In this document: positions 36,218 to 44,864 of the stretch, piece by piece
Layout of the letters: each line of letters starts with the position of its first letter
How positions within the stretch are numbered: position 1 is the first letter of the stretch
Source of the DNA: Mucilaginibacter daejeonensis
GTDB lineage: Bacteria; Bacteroidota; Bacteroidia; Sphingobacteriales; Sphingobacteriaceae
Assembly: GCF_020783335.1 (NCBI RefSeq)
Contig: NZ_CP086068.1
Span: 434,001 to 498,000, forward strand
Length of the DNA: 64,000 nucleotides
Direction of reading: 5' to 3'
Program-made: the position numbers and the translations under genes
Notes under the pieces: generated by a model
Databases searched by the model: none
What the model was told of the DNA's origin: nothing
What the model saw: only the letters and a program-made list of their open reading frames with translations

Positions 36218-36424
36218 TTATGCTGCACTAACAAGCCAGAAGATCCCATACACGATATTGATCAGTGCCATGTAGAGAATCATAGATATCCAATAGCTCA
36301 ACGTAATAAGGATCACTACATCTATGGTGCTGAAAACCATTGAGATACAGGTCAGTAAATAAATGCCTGTGAACGCATAAAATAAGCCTTTGTTAAGTTT
36401 AACAGTAGCGGTGGAGAATATCAT
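36218..36424 (-). CDS. Small membrane protein (68 aa)
   Basis: A 68-residue protein that is almost all hydrophobic, with two long helices (FYAFTGIYLLTCISMVF and VVILITLSYWISMILYMAL). It lies 61 bases downstream of creD on the same strand and may share its transcript. No family is recognised. Confidence 0.55.
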   Translation of the reverse strand: MIFSTATVKLNKGLFYAFTGIYLLTCISMVFSTIDVVILITLSYWISMILYMALINIVYGIFWLVSAA

Positions 36425-36485
36425 GATCAGTAGTTGTTAAAAGGGAGCAACCATAAAGCTGCTCCCTTGGTGATATAGGTTAGGT

Positions 36486-37814
36486 TCAGTTCCAGTTGAT
36501 CTTGCGCGAAAAGTACATGAGTGCAGCGATCACCACGAACAGGGCGATACTGCCCACAAGTAAGGAAAGCTCCTCCAGTTGAATGATCACGAACACAAAG
36601 CCGTAAAAGACACTCAGTATCACGGCAAAAAGTGCAGCTGCCTTACTGTTAAGTAACGATGCCGTGAACCATGCGATCAGCGCAATGGTGGCAACGGCCG
36701 CTATAAGATAGGCCCAATTGTAACCCACCTGCTCTGAAAAGGATAGCAGCAAGCTGTAGAAAACGATCATAGCCGCGCCGATCAGCGCATAATTGAACAC
36801 GTGTACCGGCTTCTTTTGGATCACCTCGGTCAGGAACAAGGACACGAAAGTGAGCGCGATGATCAGTATCGCATACTTACTGGTGCGCATGGTCTTTTGA
36901 TAATCATCTACCTGGATGTGCAGCTGTACCCCGAACAGCACATTATTATTGCGTTTAAAGCTGTTGAGCAACGTATCATTACCTACCCATTGCTGCGGGA
37001 ACGGGCGGTTATAATTCAACATGCGCCATTTGCCATAAAATCCTGCCTTGCTGATGCTGCGCTCATTGGGTAGATATCTGCCATCGAATTTAGGGCTTGG
37101 CCAATTACCTTTCACTTCTACCTGGGTGGTCTTGGCCGCGTGGATGAATCGTAGGCTTTGGCTTCCTTTGAGTTGCAGGTTCAGGCTAAAAGGCAGGTCG
37201 CCGGGCGGGAGGGTGCTCAGGTCTATCTCCGCTTGCAAGCCACCTGTCAGCAGCCCATCGGTCACGGAACTGGCCGTGTATGAACGGTTCTGCACGCGGA
37301 TGGTCGGGTCGGCCTTCAGGCCTTTCAGATCGCCCAGGCTGAACAGTAAACGCGCCTTTTGGTATTGGATCAGGCTGTTATCGATCTGCAGGCGAGCAAT
37401 GTTGGCGGTGTTAAAACGGCCGTTCAGGCTCAGCAAGGCATCGTAAACGCCAATGTCATAAATGCCACGTTTAAGCGTGTCGCTTTTTACGTTGGCGCTA
37501 ATGTTCAGGTCATCGGACAGCAGGTATAGGTTCTGCGTGTATTCCTTGATCACTTCTTTACCGGTGCTGTCCTTTTCGCGTACCGCCTTTTTGTAAGGGA
37601 TCACTAACACGGGACCTTGTATCAATTGCCGGCCCGACCATTTGTCGGTATCCTCGTTCACGATCTGTTCCTGCCGGTCGCTGCGTTCGCGTACCAGTTC
37701 CTGTATCCATGAGGAGGGGATCAAAAGCAGGAGGGCGATCACCATGATCAAAAGCAGTTTCAGGAGTACCGACTCGCGGAGCCAGTTACCGGTCGGGTGT
37801 GGTTGGTCTATCAT
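36486..37814 (-). CDS. creD: Inner-membrane protein CreD
   Basis: The start at ATG 37814 (MIDQPHPTGNWLRES) fits the family. The 442-residue protein has a single N-terminal helix, a periplasmic domain with NLYLLSDDLNISANVKSD and GIYDIGVYDALLSLNGRF, then about six C-terminal helices. CreD maintains envelope integrity and is linked to beta-lactam responses in gamma-proteobacteria; in Bacteroidota it follows a small winged-helix regulator, as here. Confidence 0.93.
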   Translation of the reverse strand: MIDQPHPTGNWLRESVLLKLLLIMVIALLLLIPSSWIQELVRERSDRQEQIVNEDTDKWSGRQLIQGPVLVIPYKKAVREKDSTGKEVIKEYTQNLYLLSDDLNISANVKSDTLKRGIYDIGVYDALLSLNGRFNTANIARLQIDNSLIQYQKARLLFSLGDLKGLKADPTIRVQNRSYTASSVTDGLLTGGLQAEIDLSTLPPGDLPFSLNLQLKGSQSLRFIHAAKTTQVEVKGNWPSPKFDGRYLPNERSISKAGFYGKWRMLNYNRPFPQQWVGNDTLLNSFKRNNNVLFGVQLHIQVDDYQKTMRTSKYAILIIALTFVSLFLTEVIQKKPVHVFNYALIGAAMIVFYSLLLSFSEQVGYNWAYLIAAVATIALIAWFTASLLNSKAAALFAVILSVFYGFVFVIIQLEELSLLVGSIALFVVIAALMYFSRKINWN

Positions 37815-37885
37815 AATGTTATTTTTAAAAGAACTTTGAAAATGAAAGTTATTAGTCAAAAAAAACAGGCCGCTGCAACCTGGTC

Positions 37886-38188
37886 TTATTTTTTTTGTTG
37901 TTGAATGAGTTGTTCCAACGCATTTAGGTGTTCCTGGAAAGCCGTCTTTCCTTTATCTGATGCCTGGTAAGTGGTGTTGGGCTTACGGCCTACAAAACTC
38001 TTGTGTATGGTGATATAGCCCTCTTTTTCCAACGCTTTAAGGTTAGATGCCAGGTTGCCATCGGTAATATCGAGCAGATCGCGCAGCGAAGTAAAGTCGT
38101 ACGACTCGTTCACCATCAGCACGCTCATGATCTGTAGCCTTACCCGATTCTCAAAGGCCTTATCCAGTTTATCGAACGGAACTTTCAA
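37886..38188 (-). CDS. Winged-helix transcriptional regulator (HTH_34-like), TTG start
   Basis: A 100-residue winged helix (VRLQIMSVLMVNESYDFTSL ... NLASNLKALEKEGYITIHKS) of the MarR/PadR-like type. Its start is TTG, overlapping the upstream TGA as TTGA (4 bases), so translation is coupled. It precedes creD by 71 bases and likely controls this operon. It contains no sensor domain, so it may sense through its partner membrane protein. Confidence 0.85.
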   Translation of the reverse strand: MKVPFDKLDKAFENRVRLQIMSVLMVNESYDFTSLRDLLDITDGNLASNLKALEKEGYITIHKSFVGRKPNTTYQASDKGKTAFQEHLNALEQLIQQQKK

Positions 38189-38847
38189 CGTTCGTATTTT
38201 ATATACATTAAACTACCGTAAACAATGTGCAGTACCCCAAAACCGATCGCCCAAATGAACAATCCGAAACCGGGAAGGGCCGCTGCGATGATGCCCAGCA
38301 CGATCTGGCACAAACCTAAGTATTTTACGTCATTATAGGTATAGGCGCTGGCGCCTACCAGCGCAAGCCCATAAAAGGCCAGGCATGCGGGCGATATGAT
38401 ACCCAGATAGCCACGCCCCAGCAGCAAAATGATCAGCACCCCGCCGGTGATCAGCGGTGTGGCCATTTGGAATAAGAGCGCGCGGCTGGTCTTTCCCCAT
38501 ACGGGTTGCTTTTGCTTTTTGGCCTTACGTACCGTTAAGTAATAACCGGTAAGTAACGAGGCGAACAGCACGGCAAAGGCCACGAAGAACAATTGCAGGA
38601 TCACGGGCGAGAACACCAGATCCTCCCAGAGTTGCGATTGCAGGTATGGACTCTGGCCCGGTGGCGCATAGTCGAACGAGTGACGGCCGGCAGGGTCATA
38701 AATGATCCGATAGGCCAGGCCTGCGCCAATAAGCGCATAAACTCCGGCCATTACGCCCGAAAGCCCGCTCAAGGAGATGAACTTTGATGAGCGCTCCATC
38801 ATGTTGCGTATAGAGGCGAGGTCGTCGTGTAACTTTGAGTTTTCCAC
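38185..38847 (-). CDS. Multi-pass membrane protein, first gene of the creD operon
   Basis: A GTG at 38847 is chosen as start: it gives ENSKLHDDLASIRNMMERSSKF, the conserved soluble start of such proteins. The longer frame runs back into the palindromic repeats. The 220-residue product has about six membrane helices. It overlaps the regulator gene by 4 bases, suggesting that it is a sensor or partner of that regulator. No known domain. Confidence 0.7.
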   Translation of the reverse strand: MENSKLHDDLASIRNMMERSSKFISLSGLSGVMAGVYALIGAGLAYRIIYDPAGRHSFDYAPPGQSPYLQSQLWEDLVFSPVILQLFFVAFAVLFASLLTGYYLTVRKAKKQKQPVWGKTSRALLFQMATPLITGGVLIILLLGRGYLGIISPACLAFYGLALVGASAYTYNDVKYLGLCQIVLGIIAAALPGFGLFIWAIGFGVLHIVYGSLMYIKYER

Positions 38848-38938
38848 CAGAAAAGTACTTTTGTTTTCAAAGTAATGGAAAGTATTTGAGGTGTGCAAGA
38901 GTGAAATGAAAATAAATATGTGAGACGACATTTTATTA

Positions 38939-39046
38939 CCCTCTTGAGAGGGCTGAGGGAGGTATGTGTAGTGGAAAGTGGGTGTGTTTAGATAAGCGAT
39001 GTTTTGCATAGCGTCTAAACACACCCCTGACCCCTCTCAAGAGGGG
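38939..39046. repeat. 108-bp palindromic repeat, copy A
   Basis: Ends are CCCTCTTGAGAGGG and CCCCTCTCAAGAGGGG, inverted relative to each other and each nearly self-complementary. Inner arms GGGTGTGTTTAGA (38980-38992) and TCTAAACACACCC (39014-39026) are a perfect 13-bp inverted repeat. A left spacer of 27 bases and right spacer of 4 bases make it asymmetric. Same length and orientation as copy C at 39585. Confidence 0.9.
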
Positions 39047-39090
39047 AAGTATAGTGGCGATGCATGGCTTTTTGATAATGTACTTTTCAT

Positions 39091-39154
39091 CCCCTCTTGA
39101 GAGGGGGCGCGTTGGGCAAGTGTAATGGAAAGGGGTGTGTTTAAATAAGCGATG
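39091..39154. repeat. Half palindromic repeat, copy B
   Basis: CCCCTCTTGAGAGGGG, then the 27-base spacer and GGGGTGTGTTTAA ... AAGCGATG, the left half of the 108-bp unit and cut off at its loop. It lies 16 bases beyond the stop of the DUF559 gene. Confidence 0.85.
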
Positions 39155-39169
39155 AGACTCAAAACTTCC

Positions 39170-39541
39170 TTAGCTTTTTGTTCTTTCCTCTAAATAAGCT
39201 TCCAATGTTCGCAATACATTGATCATGTCTTTCATGACCTCAACTTCTGTAAACCTGAGAATCGTAAGGCCATATCTCATCAGCTCTGTATCCCTCAATT
39301 CATCAAGGTCTATCACATTCTCGTGATAATGCCCGTCCAGCTCGATCACTAATTCCAATTCTGCACAATAAAAGTCGACGATGTATCTCAACAACGGCTT
39401 TTGCCTGTGAAAGTCATAGCCGTGAAACCTCTTACCTTTCAACTCCTGCCAAAGCCTGATCTCGCCAAGTGTACTATCGTTTCGAAGTTTGGTTGCCAGC
39501 GGTTTTAAATTTGCATCATATGGGATGATCTTGCGCGGCAT
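39170..39541 (-). CDS. DUF559 endonuclease-domain protein, Vsr-like fold
   Basis: A 123-residue protein of the DUF559 family, with a restriction-endonuclease-like fold. The start MPRKIIPYDANLKPLA is the usual N-terminus of this family. The likely active site is IVDFYCAELELVIELDG, with Asp, Glu and the ELDG loop, plus an early Glu in GEIRLWQELKGK. It is presumed to nick or bind DNA, but no activity is established for most members. It is bracketed by related palindromic repeats on both sides. Start and codon use look normal for the genome. Confidence 0.9.
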   Translation of the reverse strand: MPRKIIPYDANLKPLATKLRNDSTLGEIRLWQELKGKRFHGYDFHRQKPLLRYIVDFYCAELELVIELDGHYHENVIDLDELRDTELMRYGLTILRFTEVEVMKDMINVLRTLEAYLEERTKS

Positions 39542-39584
39542 GGTCGAGTGATAACTGCGGTATTATGGTCTTATCTTTTTCATT

Positions 39585-39692
39585 CCCCTCTTGAGAAGGG
39601 GCGCGAGGGGAAGTGTTATGGAAAGGGGTGTGTTTAATGAAGCGATGTTTTGCATTGCGTCTAAACACACCCCTGACCCCTCTCAAGAAGGG
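39585..39692. repeat. 108-bp palindromic repeat, copy C
   Basis: Ends CCCCTCTTGAGAAGGGG and CCCCTCTCAAGAAGGG; inner arms GGGGTGTGTTTA (39625-39636) and TAAACACACCCC (39662-39673), around a loop containing GCGATGTTTTGCAT. Same length (108 bp) and orientation as copy A. It starts 43 bases upstream of the DUF559 start. Confidence 0.9.
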
Positions 39693-39721
39693 AAGTATGA
39701 TGGTATCTAAATGAATACACC

Positions 39722-42532
39722 TTAATGAGCTTCCAGCCAGTTGACGCCGGTACCCATCTCGACCATGATCGGCACTTCGGTCTTTATAGCGGTGCGCATA
39801 TGGTGAGAGATGATCGGTTTTACGGTCTCCAGTTCATCCTTGCGTACATCGAACACTAACTCATCATGCACTTGCATGGTCATGCGACTGGCCAGTCCCT
39901 GCGCCTTGAACTCTTTATGAATGTTGATCATGGCGATCTTGATCATATCAGCCGCGGAGCCTTGGATAGGGGCGTTAATGGCATTTCGTTCGGCAAAGCC
40001 ACGCACGGTGGCGTTGGCCGAGTTGATATCACGCAAGTAACGGCGACGGCCCATCAATGTCTTAACATAGCCGTTCTCGCGGGCAAAGTTCATGGTATCG
40101 CTCATGTAATTCTTGATACCCGAGTATTGCACAAAGTACTGCTCAATGATGTCGTTAGCTTCCTTACGTGGTATACCTAAACTTTGCGATAACCCGAACG
40201 ACGATTGACCGTAAATGATACCGAAGTTAACGGCCTTGGCATTGCGGCGTTGATCGCTGGTCACATCGGCCAGGGCCACGCCGTACACATTGGCTGCCGT
40301 AGCGGTGTGGATGTCGAGGTTCTGTGCAAAGGCATCCAGCATGTTAGGGTCCTTGCTGATCTCGGCAATGATGCGCAACTCGATCTGCGAGTAATCGGCC
40401 GATAGCAGGATGTGGTCCTCATCGCGGGCAATGAACGCTTTACGCACCTCTCGGCCACGTTCGGTACGGATCGGGATGTTTTGCAGGTTGGGGTTTTGCG
40501 AGCTCAAACGACCGGTAGCCGCCACGGCCTGGTTGTATGAAGTATGAATGCGGCCGGTCTTTGGGTTCACCATCAGCGGCAGGGCATCCACATAGGTCGA
40601 TTTCAATTTTAGCAACTGGCGAAAATCCAAAATATCACGCACGATGTCGCTCTTGGTGGCCAGGGCCAGCAGCACGTCCTCACCGGTTTGGTATTGGCCG
40701 GTCTTTGTCTTTTTGGCCTTAGGGTCCAGCATCAGTTTCTCGAACAGTACCTCACCCAGTTGCTTGGGCGATGAGATGTTGAACTTGACACCCGCCTTTT
40801 CATGCACGGTGCGCTCCAAACGGGTGATGTCGGTCTCCAGCTCTTTCGAAAATTCTTTTAGGGTCGGTTCATCAACGCGTACGCCCTCAAATTCCACGTC
40901 GGCTAAAACGTAGATCAGCGGATGCTCCATCTCGCTCAATAACTTGTCGGCCTCCACTTGTTGCAGTTTAGGCTCGAACACTTGTTTCAGTTGAAGGGTC
41001 ACGTCGGCATCCTCACCGGCGTACTCTTTTACCTTTTCTACATCCACATCGCGCATGGTGAGCTGGTTCTTGCCCTTGGGGCCGATCAACTCAGTGATGG
41101 ATACCGTTTTGTAGCCCAGGTAGTTCTCGGCCAGGATATCCATGTTATGGCGGGTATCAGGGTCAAGCACGTAGTGTGCCATTAGGGTGTCGAACAGTTT
41201 GCCTTTTACCTCGATGCCATACCACTTGAGCACGAGTATATCGTACTTAACGTTCTGGCCTACCTTGTTAATGGACTCGTTCTCCAACACCGGTTTGAAC
41301 TCGTGCGCAATGGTCCTGGCCTCCTCAAAGTTGGCCGGTAGCGGTATATACCAGGCCTCGCCCGGGTTAATGGCGAACGACAGACCTACCAGCTCGCAGT
41401 TGTTGGCGTCGAGGCCGGTGGTCTCGGTATCGAAGGTGATCTCCGGCTCTTTCAGTAACGCAGCGATCAGCTCGGCGCGTTGCTCGGCGGTGGTCACCAG
41501 GTGGTATTGGTGTGGTACGTTGCTGATATTCTTGGCGGCAACGGGTGCTTCGCTCTCGGCAATATCGGTCACGGTAACGGCCAGGGTACGGCCGGTGCCT
41601 GGTGCCGGATCACCGAACAGGTCTTGCTGACCACCAACGGCCTTGATCTCGGTAATGCTGAAATCATCGCCAAATACGCGGCGCCCCAGCGTACGGAATT
41701 CCAGTTCGGCAAAGAGGGGCTCGAGCAGGTCCTTACTTGGAGCACAGATGGCCAATCCTTCTTCGTCCAGTTCCACCGGTACATCCAATATGATAGTAGC
41801 CAGCTTTTTCGACATAAGGCCCTGATCGGCAAATTTCTCCACGTTCTCGCGCATCTTGCCTTTCAGTTCATGGCTGTTCTTGATGATGTTCTCCATGGAG
41901 CCATACTGCTTGATCAGCGCCTTGGCGGTCTTCTCCCCAATGCCCGGTATACCCGGAATGTTATCCACGGCATCGCCCCATAGGCCCAAAATATCGATCA
42001 CCTGGCAAACGTCGTCAACTTCCCATTTCTTTTTTACTTCCTCCACGCCCAGGATCTCCATATCGTTACCCATACGGGCCGGCTTGTAAATAAAGATGTT
42101 GGGCGACACCAGTTGGGCAAAGTCCTTATCAGGGGTCATGCAATACACCTGGTAGCCCTGCTGCTCGGCCTTTTTGGCCAGCGTGCCAATGATGTCGTCA
42201 GCCTCGTAACCGTCAGACGTGATCACCGGGATGTTGAAACCCAGGATCAGTTTGATCACGTAAGGCATGGCCTTGCTCAGATCTTCGGGCATGGCCTCGC
42301 GGTGGCCTTTATAGTCGGCAAAGTCGGTATGACGTTCGGTAGGGGCATCGGTATCGAAAACCACGGCCATGTGCGTAGGTTTCTCTTTACGCAACACATC
42401 CAGCAGGGTGTTGGTGAAACCCATCACGGCCGATGTGTTGAGCCCGCCTGAGGTGAACCGTGGGTTCTTGCTCAATGCAAAGTGGGCCCTGTACATCAGC
42501 GCCATACCGTCTAACAGAAATAGTTTCTTCAT
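39722..42532 (-). CDS. polA: DNA polymerase I
   Basis: A 936-residue three-domain polymerase. The 5' nuclease (about 1-290) has KLFLLDGMALMYRAHFAL, EADDIIGTLA and GIGEKTA. The 3'-5' exonuclease (about 340-520) keeps its acidic residues in FDTETTGLD and YAGEDADVTL. The polymerase has motif A DYSQIELRI, motif B RRNAKAVNFGIIYGQS and motif C VHDELVFDV. It fills gaps and removes primers. It is monocistronic, and palindromic repeats lie downstream. Confidence 0.98.
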   Translation of the reverse strand: MKKLFLLDGMALMYRAHFALSKNPRFTSGGLNTSAVMGFTNTLLDVLRKEKPTHMAVVFDTDAPTERHTDFADYKGHREAMPEDLSKAMPYVIKLILGFNIPVITSDGYEADDIIGTLAKKAEQQGYQVYCMTPDKDFAQLVSPNIFIYKPARMGNDMEILGVEEVKKKWEVDDVCQVIDILGLWGDAVDNIPGIPGIGEKTAKALIKQYGSMENIIKNSHELKGKMRENVEKFADQGLMSKKLATIILDVPVELDEEGLAICAPSKDLLEPLFAELEFRTLGRRVFGDDFSITEIKAVGGQQDLFGDPAPGTGRTLAVTVTDIAESEAPVAAKNISNVPHQYHLVTTAEQRAELIAALLKEPEITFDTETTGLDANNCELVGLSFAINPGEAWYIPLPANFEEARTIAHEFKPVLENESINKVGQNVKYDILVLKWYGIEVKGKLFDTLMAHYVLDPDTRHNMDILAENYLGYKTVSITELIGPKGKNQLTMRDVDVEKVKEYAGEDADVTLQLKQVFEPKLQQVEADKLLSEMEHPLIYVLADVEFEGVRVDEPTLKEFSKELETDITRLERTVHEKAGVKFNISSPKQLGEVLFEKLMLDPKAKKTKTGQYQTGEDVLLALATKSDIVRDILDFRQLLKLKSTYVDALPLMVNPKTGRIHTSYNQAVAATGRLSSQNPNLQNIPIRTERGREVRKAFIARDEDHILLSADYSQIELRIIAEISKDPNMLDAFAQNLDIHTATAANVYGVALADVTSDQRRNAKAVNFGIIYGQSSFGLSQSLGIPRKEANDIIEQYFVQYSGIKNYMSDTMNFARENGYVKTLMGRRRYLRDINSANATVRGFAERNAINAPIQGSAADMIKIAMINIHKEFKAQGLASRMTMQVHDELVFDVRKDELETVKPIISHHMRTAIKTEVPIMVEMGTGVNWLEAH

Positions 42533-42711
42533 GTGTTTTGAACCGGAATTTTATGAATTCATAGAAGTACAGAATGGACCGTTATGCTTCTACGAACTAC
42601 GGTCACAAAAATAGGATTAATGCTCATAACAAGCTTACATATGTTTATCGAACGAACAACCCTTGGTAAAGCATTCTGTTCATTCGGAAGATCCTTAAAA
42701 TTCCGGTTCGG

Positions 42712-43278
42712 CTACTTGAACGCGCAATCCACCACGTGATCGTTCACCATGCCGGTGGCTTGCATGTAAGCGTAGCAAATGGTGGTGCCGAAGAATTTAA
42801 AGCCGCGCTTTTTCATATTCTTGCTTATCGCATCAGATATGGGTGTGCTCACGGGGATGCTTCCGGGTAAGTTGTTGACAGACCGACCATCGGGCATGAA
42901 GCTGTACAGGTATCGGTCGAACGAGCCAAATTCTTTTTGCACCTCCATGAAGAGTTTAGCGTTATTGATAGCGGCCAGTATCTTCAACCGGTTACGGATG
43001 ATGCCTTCATCCTGCATTAGGCGTTCCACATCTTCGTCATCAAAGGCCGCTACCTTTTTCACATCAAAGCCAGCGAATGCTTTTCGGTAGCTTTCGCGGC
43101 GGCGCAAAATGGTGATCCAGCTCAAACCTGCTTGTGCCGATTCCAACACCAGGAACTCAAATAACACGTGGTCATCATGTGTTTCCTTGCCCCATTCCTC
43201 GTCATGATATTTCATGTACAAAGGGTCGGTGCCGCACCAGGAGCAGCGTTTGAGTTGGTTCGATTCTTTATTTGTCAC
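42712..43278 (-). CDS. tag: DNA-3-methyladenine glycosylase I
   Basis: A 188-residue enzyme that excises 3-methyladenine from alkylated DNA. It has the zinc site in RCSWCGTD and a C-terminal HVVDC, and the conserved YHDEEWG and ESAQAGLSW. The start is GTG at 43278, as no ATG occurs before the RCSWC motif. It is followed by an ExbD-like gene upstream, unrelated in function. Confidence 0.96.
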   Translation of the reverse strand: MTNKESNQLKRCSWCGTDPLYMKYHDEEWGKETHDDHVLFEFLVLESAQAGLSWITILRRRESYRKAFAGFDVKKVAAFDDEDVERLMQDEGIIRNRLKILAAINNAKLFMEVQKEFGSFDRYLYSFMPDGRSVNNLPGSIPVSTPISDAISKNMKKRGFKFFGTTICYAYMQATGMVNDHVVDCAFK

Positions 43279-43289
43279 AGATGGAGAAA

Positions 43290-43910
43290 TTATTTAACGT
43301 TAGGCTTCCCGCTATTTAAGATCAGAGAGAACTTATTGATGTTTTGGGACTGTAAATTAGCGATCAGCAACTTTACTATAGAATAGGACTCCGCAGCGTC
43401 GGCCGCTATCCCTATCCGCATGTTGTTGCCATATTTGTGTTGGTATACTGCCTGCGTTTCCTTAATCCAATCAAATAACTCATTATTACGGCCATCGTTG
43501 ATCGGTATGCCTTGGTTATTCTTGGCGTAAAGTAGTGGATGGGGTTGATGGATATACATTTTCAGGCTTTGCATAGATGCGCCAAAGGTTCCCATCTTAA
43601 CGAATCGATCCTGTTCCTCGTCGGTGATGCTGACCCGATAGATCCGAGCCATGTTCTTAACGGCTTGTTTCTTAATTTCAGGGTCGGCTATGTCAATATA
43701 TATCTTGTTGTCCTTTATAAATATAGTGGCCGGCATATTGTTCAATGAGCATTGACCAGGGCCATAGGCTTGTGGCAGTGCTACCTTGACCACATCTTTC
43801 TGGTTAAAGTGAGGAAACACCATAAAGAACACCAGCAATAAAAAACCTACATCGGCCATGGCGGTCATGTCGAGCGATAAGGTTCTTTGTGATGTTCGTT
43901 TGGCTAACAT
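43290..43910 (-). CDS. ExbD/TolR family protein, orphan
   Basis: The start at ATG 43910 (MLAKRTSQRTLSLDMTAMADVGF) gives the family N-terminus, with the key transmembrane Asp20. The 206-residue product has one helix and a long periplasmic part of about 170 residues, more than the usual 100. ExbD works with ExbB to energise TonB, but no exbB or tonB gene is near. The periplasmic part is of unknown function. A second operon partner may be elsewhere in the genome. Confidence 0.8.
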   Translation of the reverse strand: MLAKRTSQRTLSLDMTAMADVGFLLLVFFMVFPHFNQKDVVKVALPQAYGPGQCSLNNMPATIFIKDNKIYIDIADPEIKKQAVKNMARIYRVSITDEEQDRFVKMGTFGASMQSLKMYIHQPHPLLYAKNNQGIPINDGRNNELFDWIKETQAVYQHKYGNNMRIGIAADAAESYSIVKLLIANLQSQNINKFSLILNSGKPNVK

Positions 43911-44006
43911 AGAGACAAGTTCGATGCAATATAGTCTTGCTGTTGTTATAAAGCAATCGTAAAAGATGTGATAACCTTTTATTTGTTGCACTCGCCACCA
44001 TCGAAT

Positions 44007-44042
44007 AAAAAAGGCGACCCCGGTCATGGGGTCGCCTTTTTT
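44007..44042. terminator. Hairpin terminator upstream of exbD
   Basis: AAAAAAGGCGACCCC pairs perfectly with GGGGTCGCCTTTTTT around GGTCAT, a 15-base-pair stem. On the minus strand it ends the CMD-AraC-SDR operon. Confidence 0.9.
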
Positions 44043-44062
44043 GTTGTTTGATAAGCTCGAGC

Positions 44063-44800
44063 TTACCAAGGGCACTCGTAATTATTTTCAGGGAACTCGT
44101 GGCTGAAGTATTTGCCGGTGGGGCCACCTGCGCCAAGGGTGGCGTAACTGGTCACGAACGCGGCCGAATCCTCCACCTTGAACGGGCCTGAGTTATTATT
44201 AAAATCGGTAGCGGTGTAACCAGGGTCGACCACGTTCACTTTAAAGTTGGTGTCGCGCAGCTCGTAAGCCAGCACCACGGTGTAGGCGTTCAACGCGGTT
44301 TTTGACGGACCGTAAGCCGCTGTTTTAACATGGTAGAACTTCGACTCCGGGTCGCTGTGGATGGTGAGCGAGCCCAGGCCCGAGGTCACGTTCACGATTA
44401 CCGGCTGCTCTGAGTTCTTCAGCAGCGGCAAAAAGGCTTGTGTCACGTTGATCACGCCAAAAAAGTTGGTGTCGAACACCTCGCGGATCAACGCGGTATC
44501 AACCGTTTGGGCGCTCTGGTCATATCCGCCTAAAATGCCGGCGTTGTTGATCAGGATATCCAGCCCTTTACCTTTTTCGGCCACCGAACGTTGGGCAGCG
44601 TCAATCGAGACTTTATCGGTCACATCAATAAGCAGGAACTCCACATTGTCGATCCCTTCGGCCTTGATTTTTTCTACCGCCTCGTTGCCTTTGGCCGCAT
44701 CACGTGCGCCCAGGTAAACGTGGTATCCTTGTTTGGCTAATATCTTAGCTTTTTCGAAGCCAATGCTTTTGTTGGCCCCTGTGATCAATACTGTTCTCAT
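44063..44800 (-). CDS. Short-chain dehydrogenase/reductase
   Basis: The start at ATG 44800 gives the family N-terminus MRTVLITGANKSIGFE. A 245-residue SDR with TGANKSIG, NNAGILGG, NVTSGLGS and YGPSK in the correct order. It is closest in feel to carbonyl-reductase-like SDRs. It lies downstream of an AraC regulator and a carboxymuconolactone decarboxylase-like protein, a common operon for a redox or detoxification response. Confidence 0.9.
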   Translation of the reverse strand: MRTVLITGANKSIGFEKAKILAKQGYHVYLGARDAAKGNEAVEKIKAEGIDNVEFLLIDVTDKVSIDAAQRSVAEKGKGLDILINNAGILGGYDQSAQTVDTALIREVFDTNFFGVINVTQAFLPLLKNSEQPVIVNVTSGLGSLTIHSDPESKFYHVKTAAYGPSKTALNAYTVVLAYELRDTNFKVNVVDPGYTATDFNNNSGPFKVEDSAAFVTSYATLGAGGPTGKYFSHEFPENNYECPW

Positions 44801-44864
44801 AGTTATTATTTGTTGAACAAATATAAGTGGGCCTACGGCTACCCGTACGGTACTTGCACAGGTT

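Noticed and set aside
41480..41983. Plus-strand frame of 167 codons inside polA
   Set aside because: Antisense shadow of the polA coding strand; codon phase and motifs belong to polA.
42552..42592. TATGAATTCATA palindrome and TAGAAG/CTTCTA hairpin upstream of polA
   Set aside because: Arms are only six bases with a 19-base loop and the palindrome is AT-rich; chance is likely.
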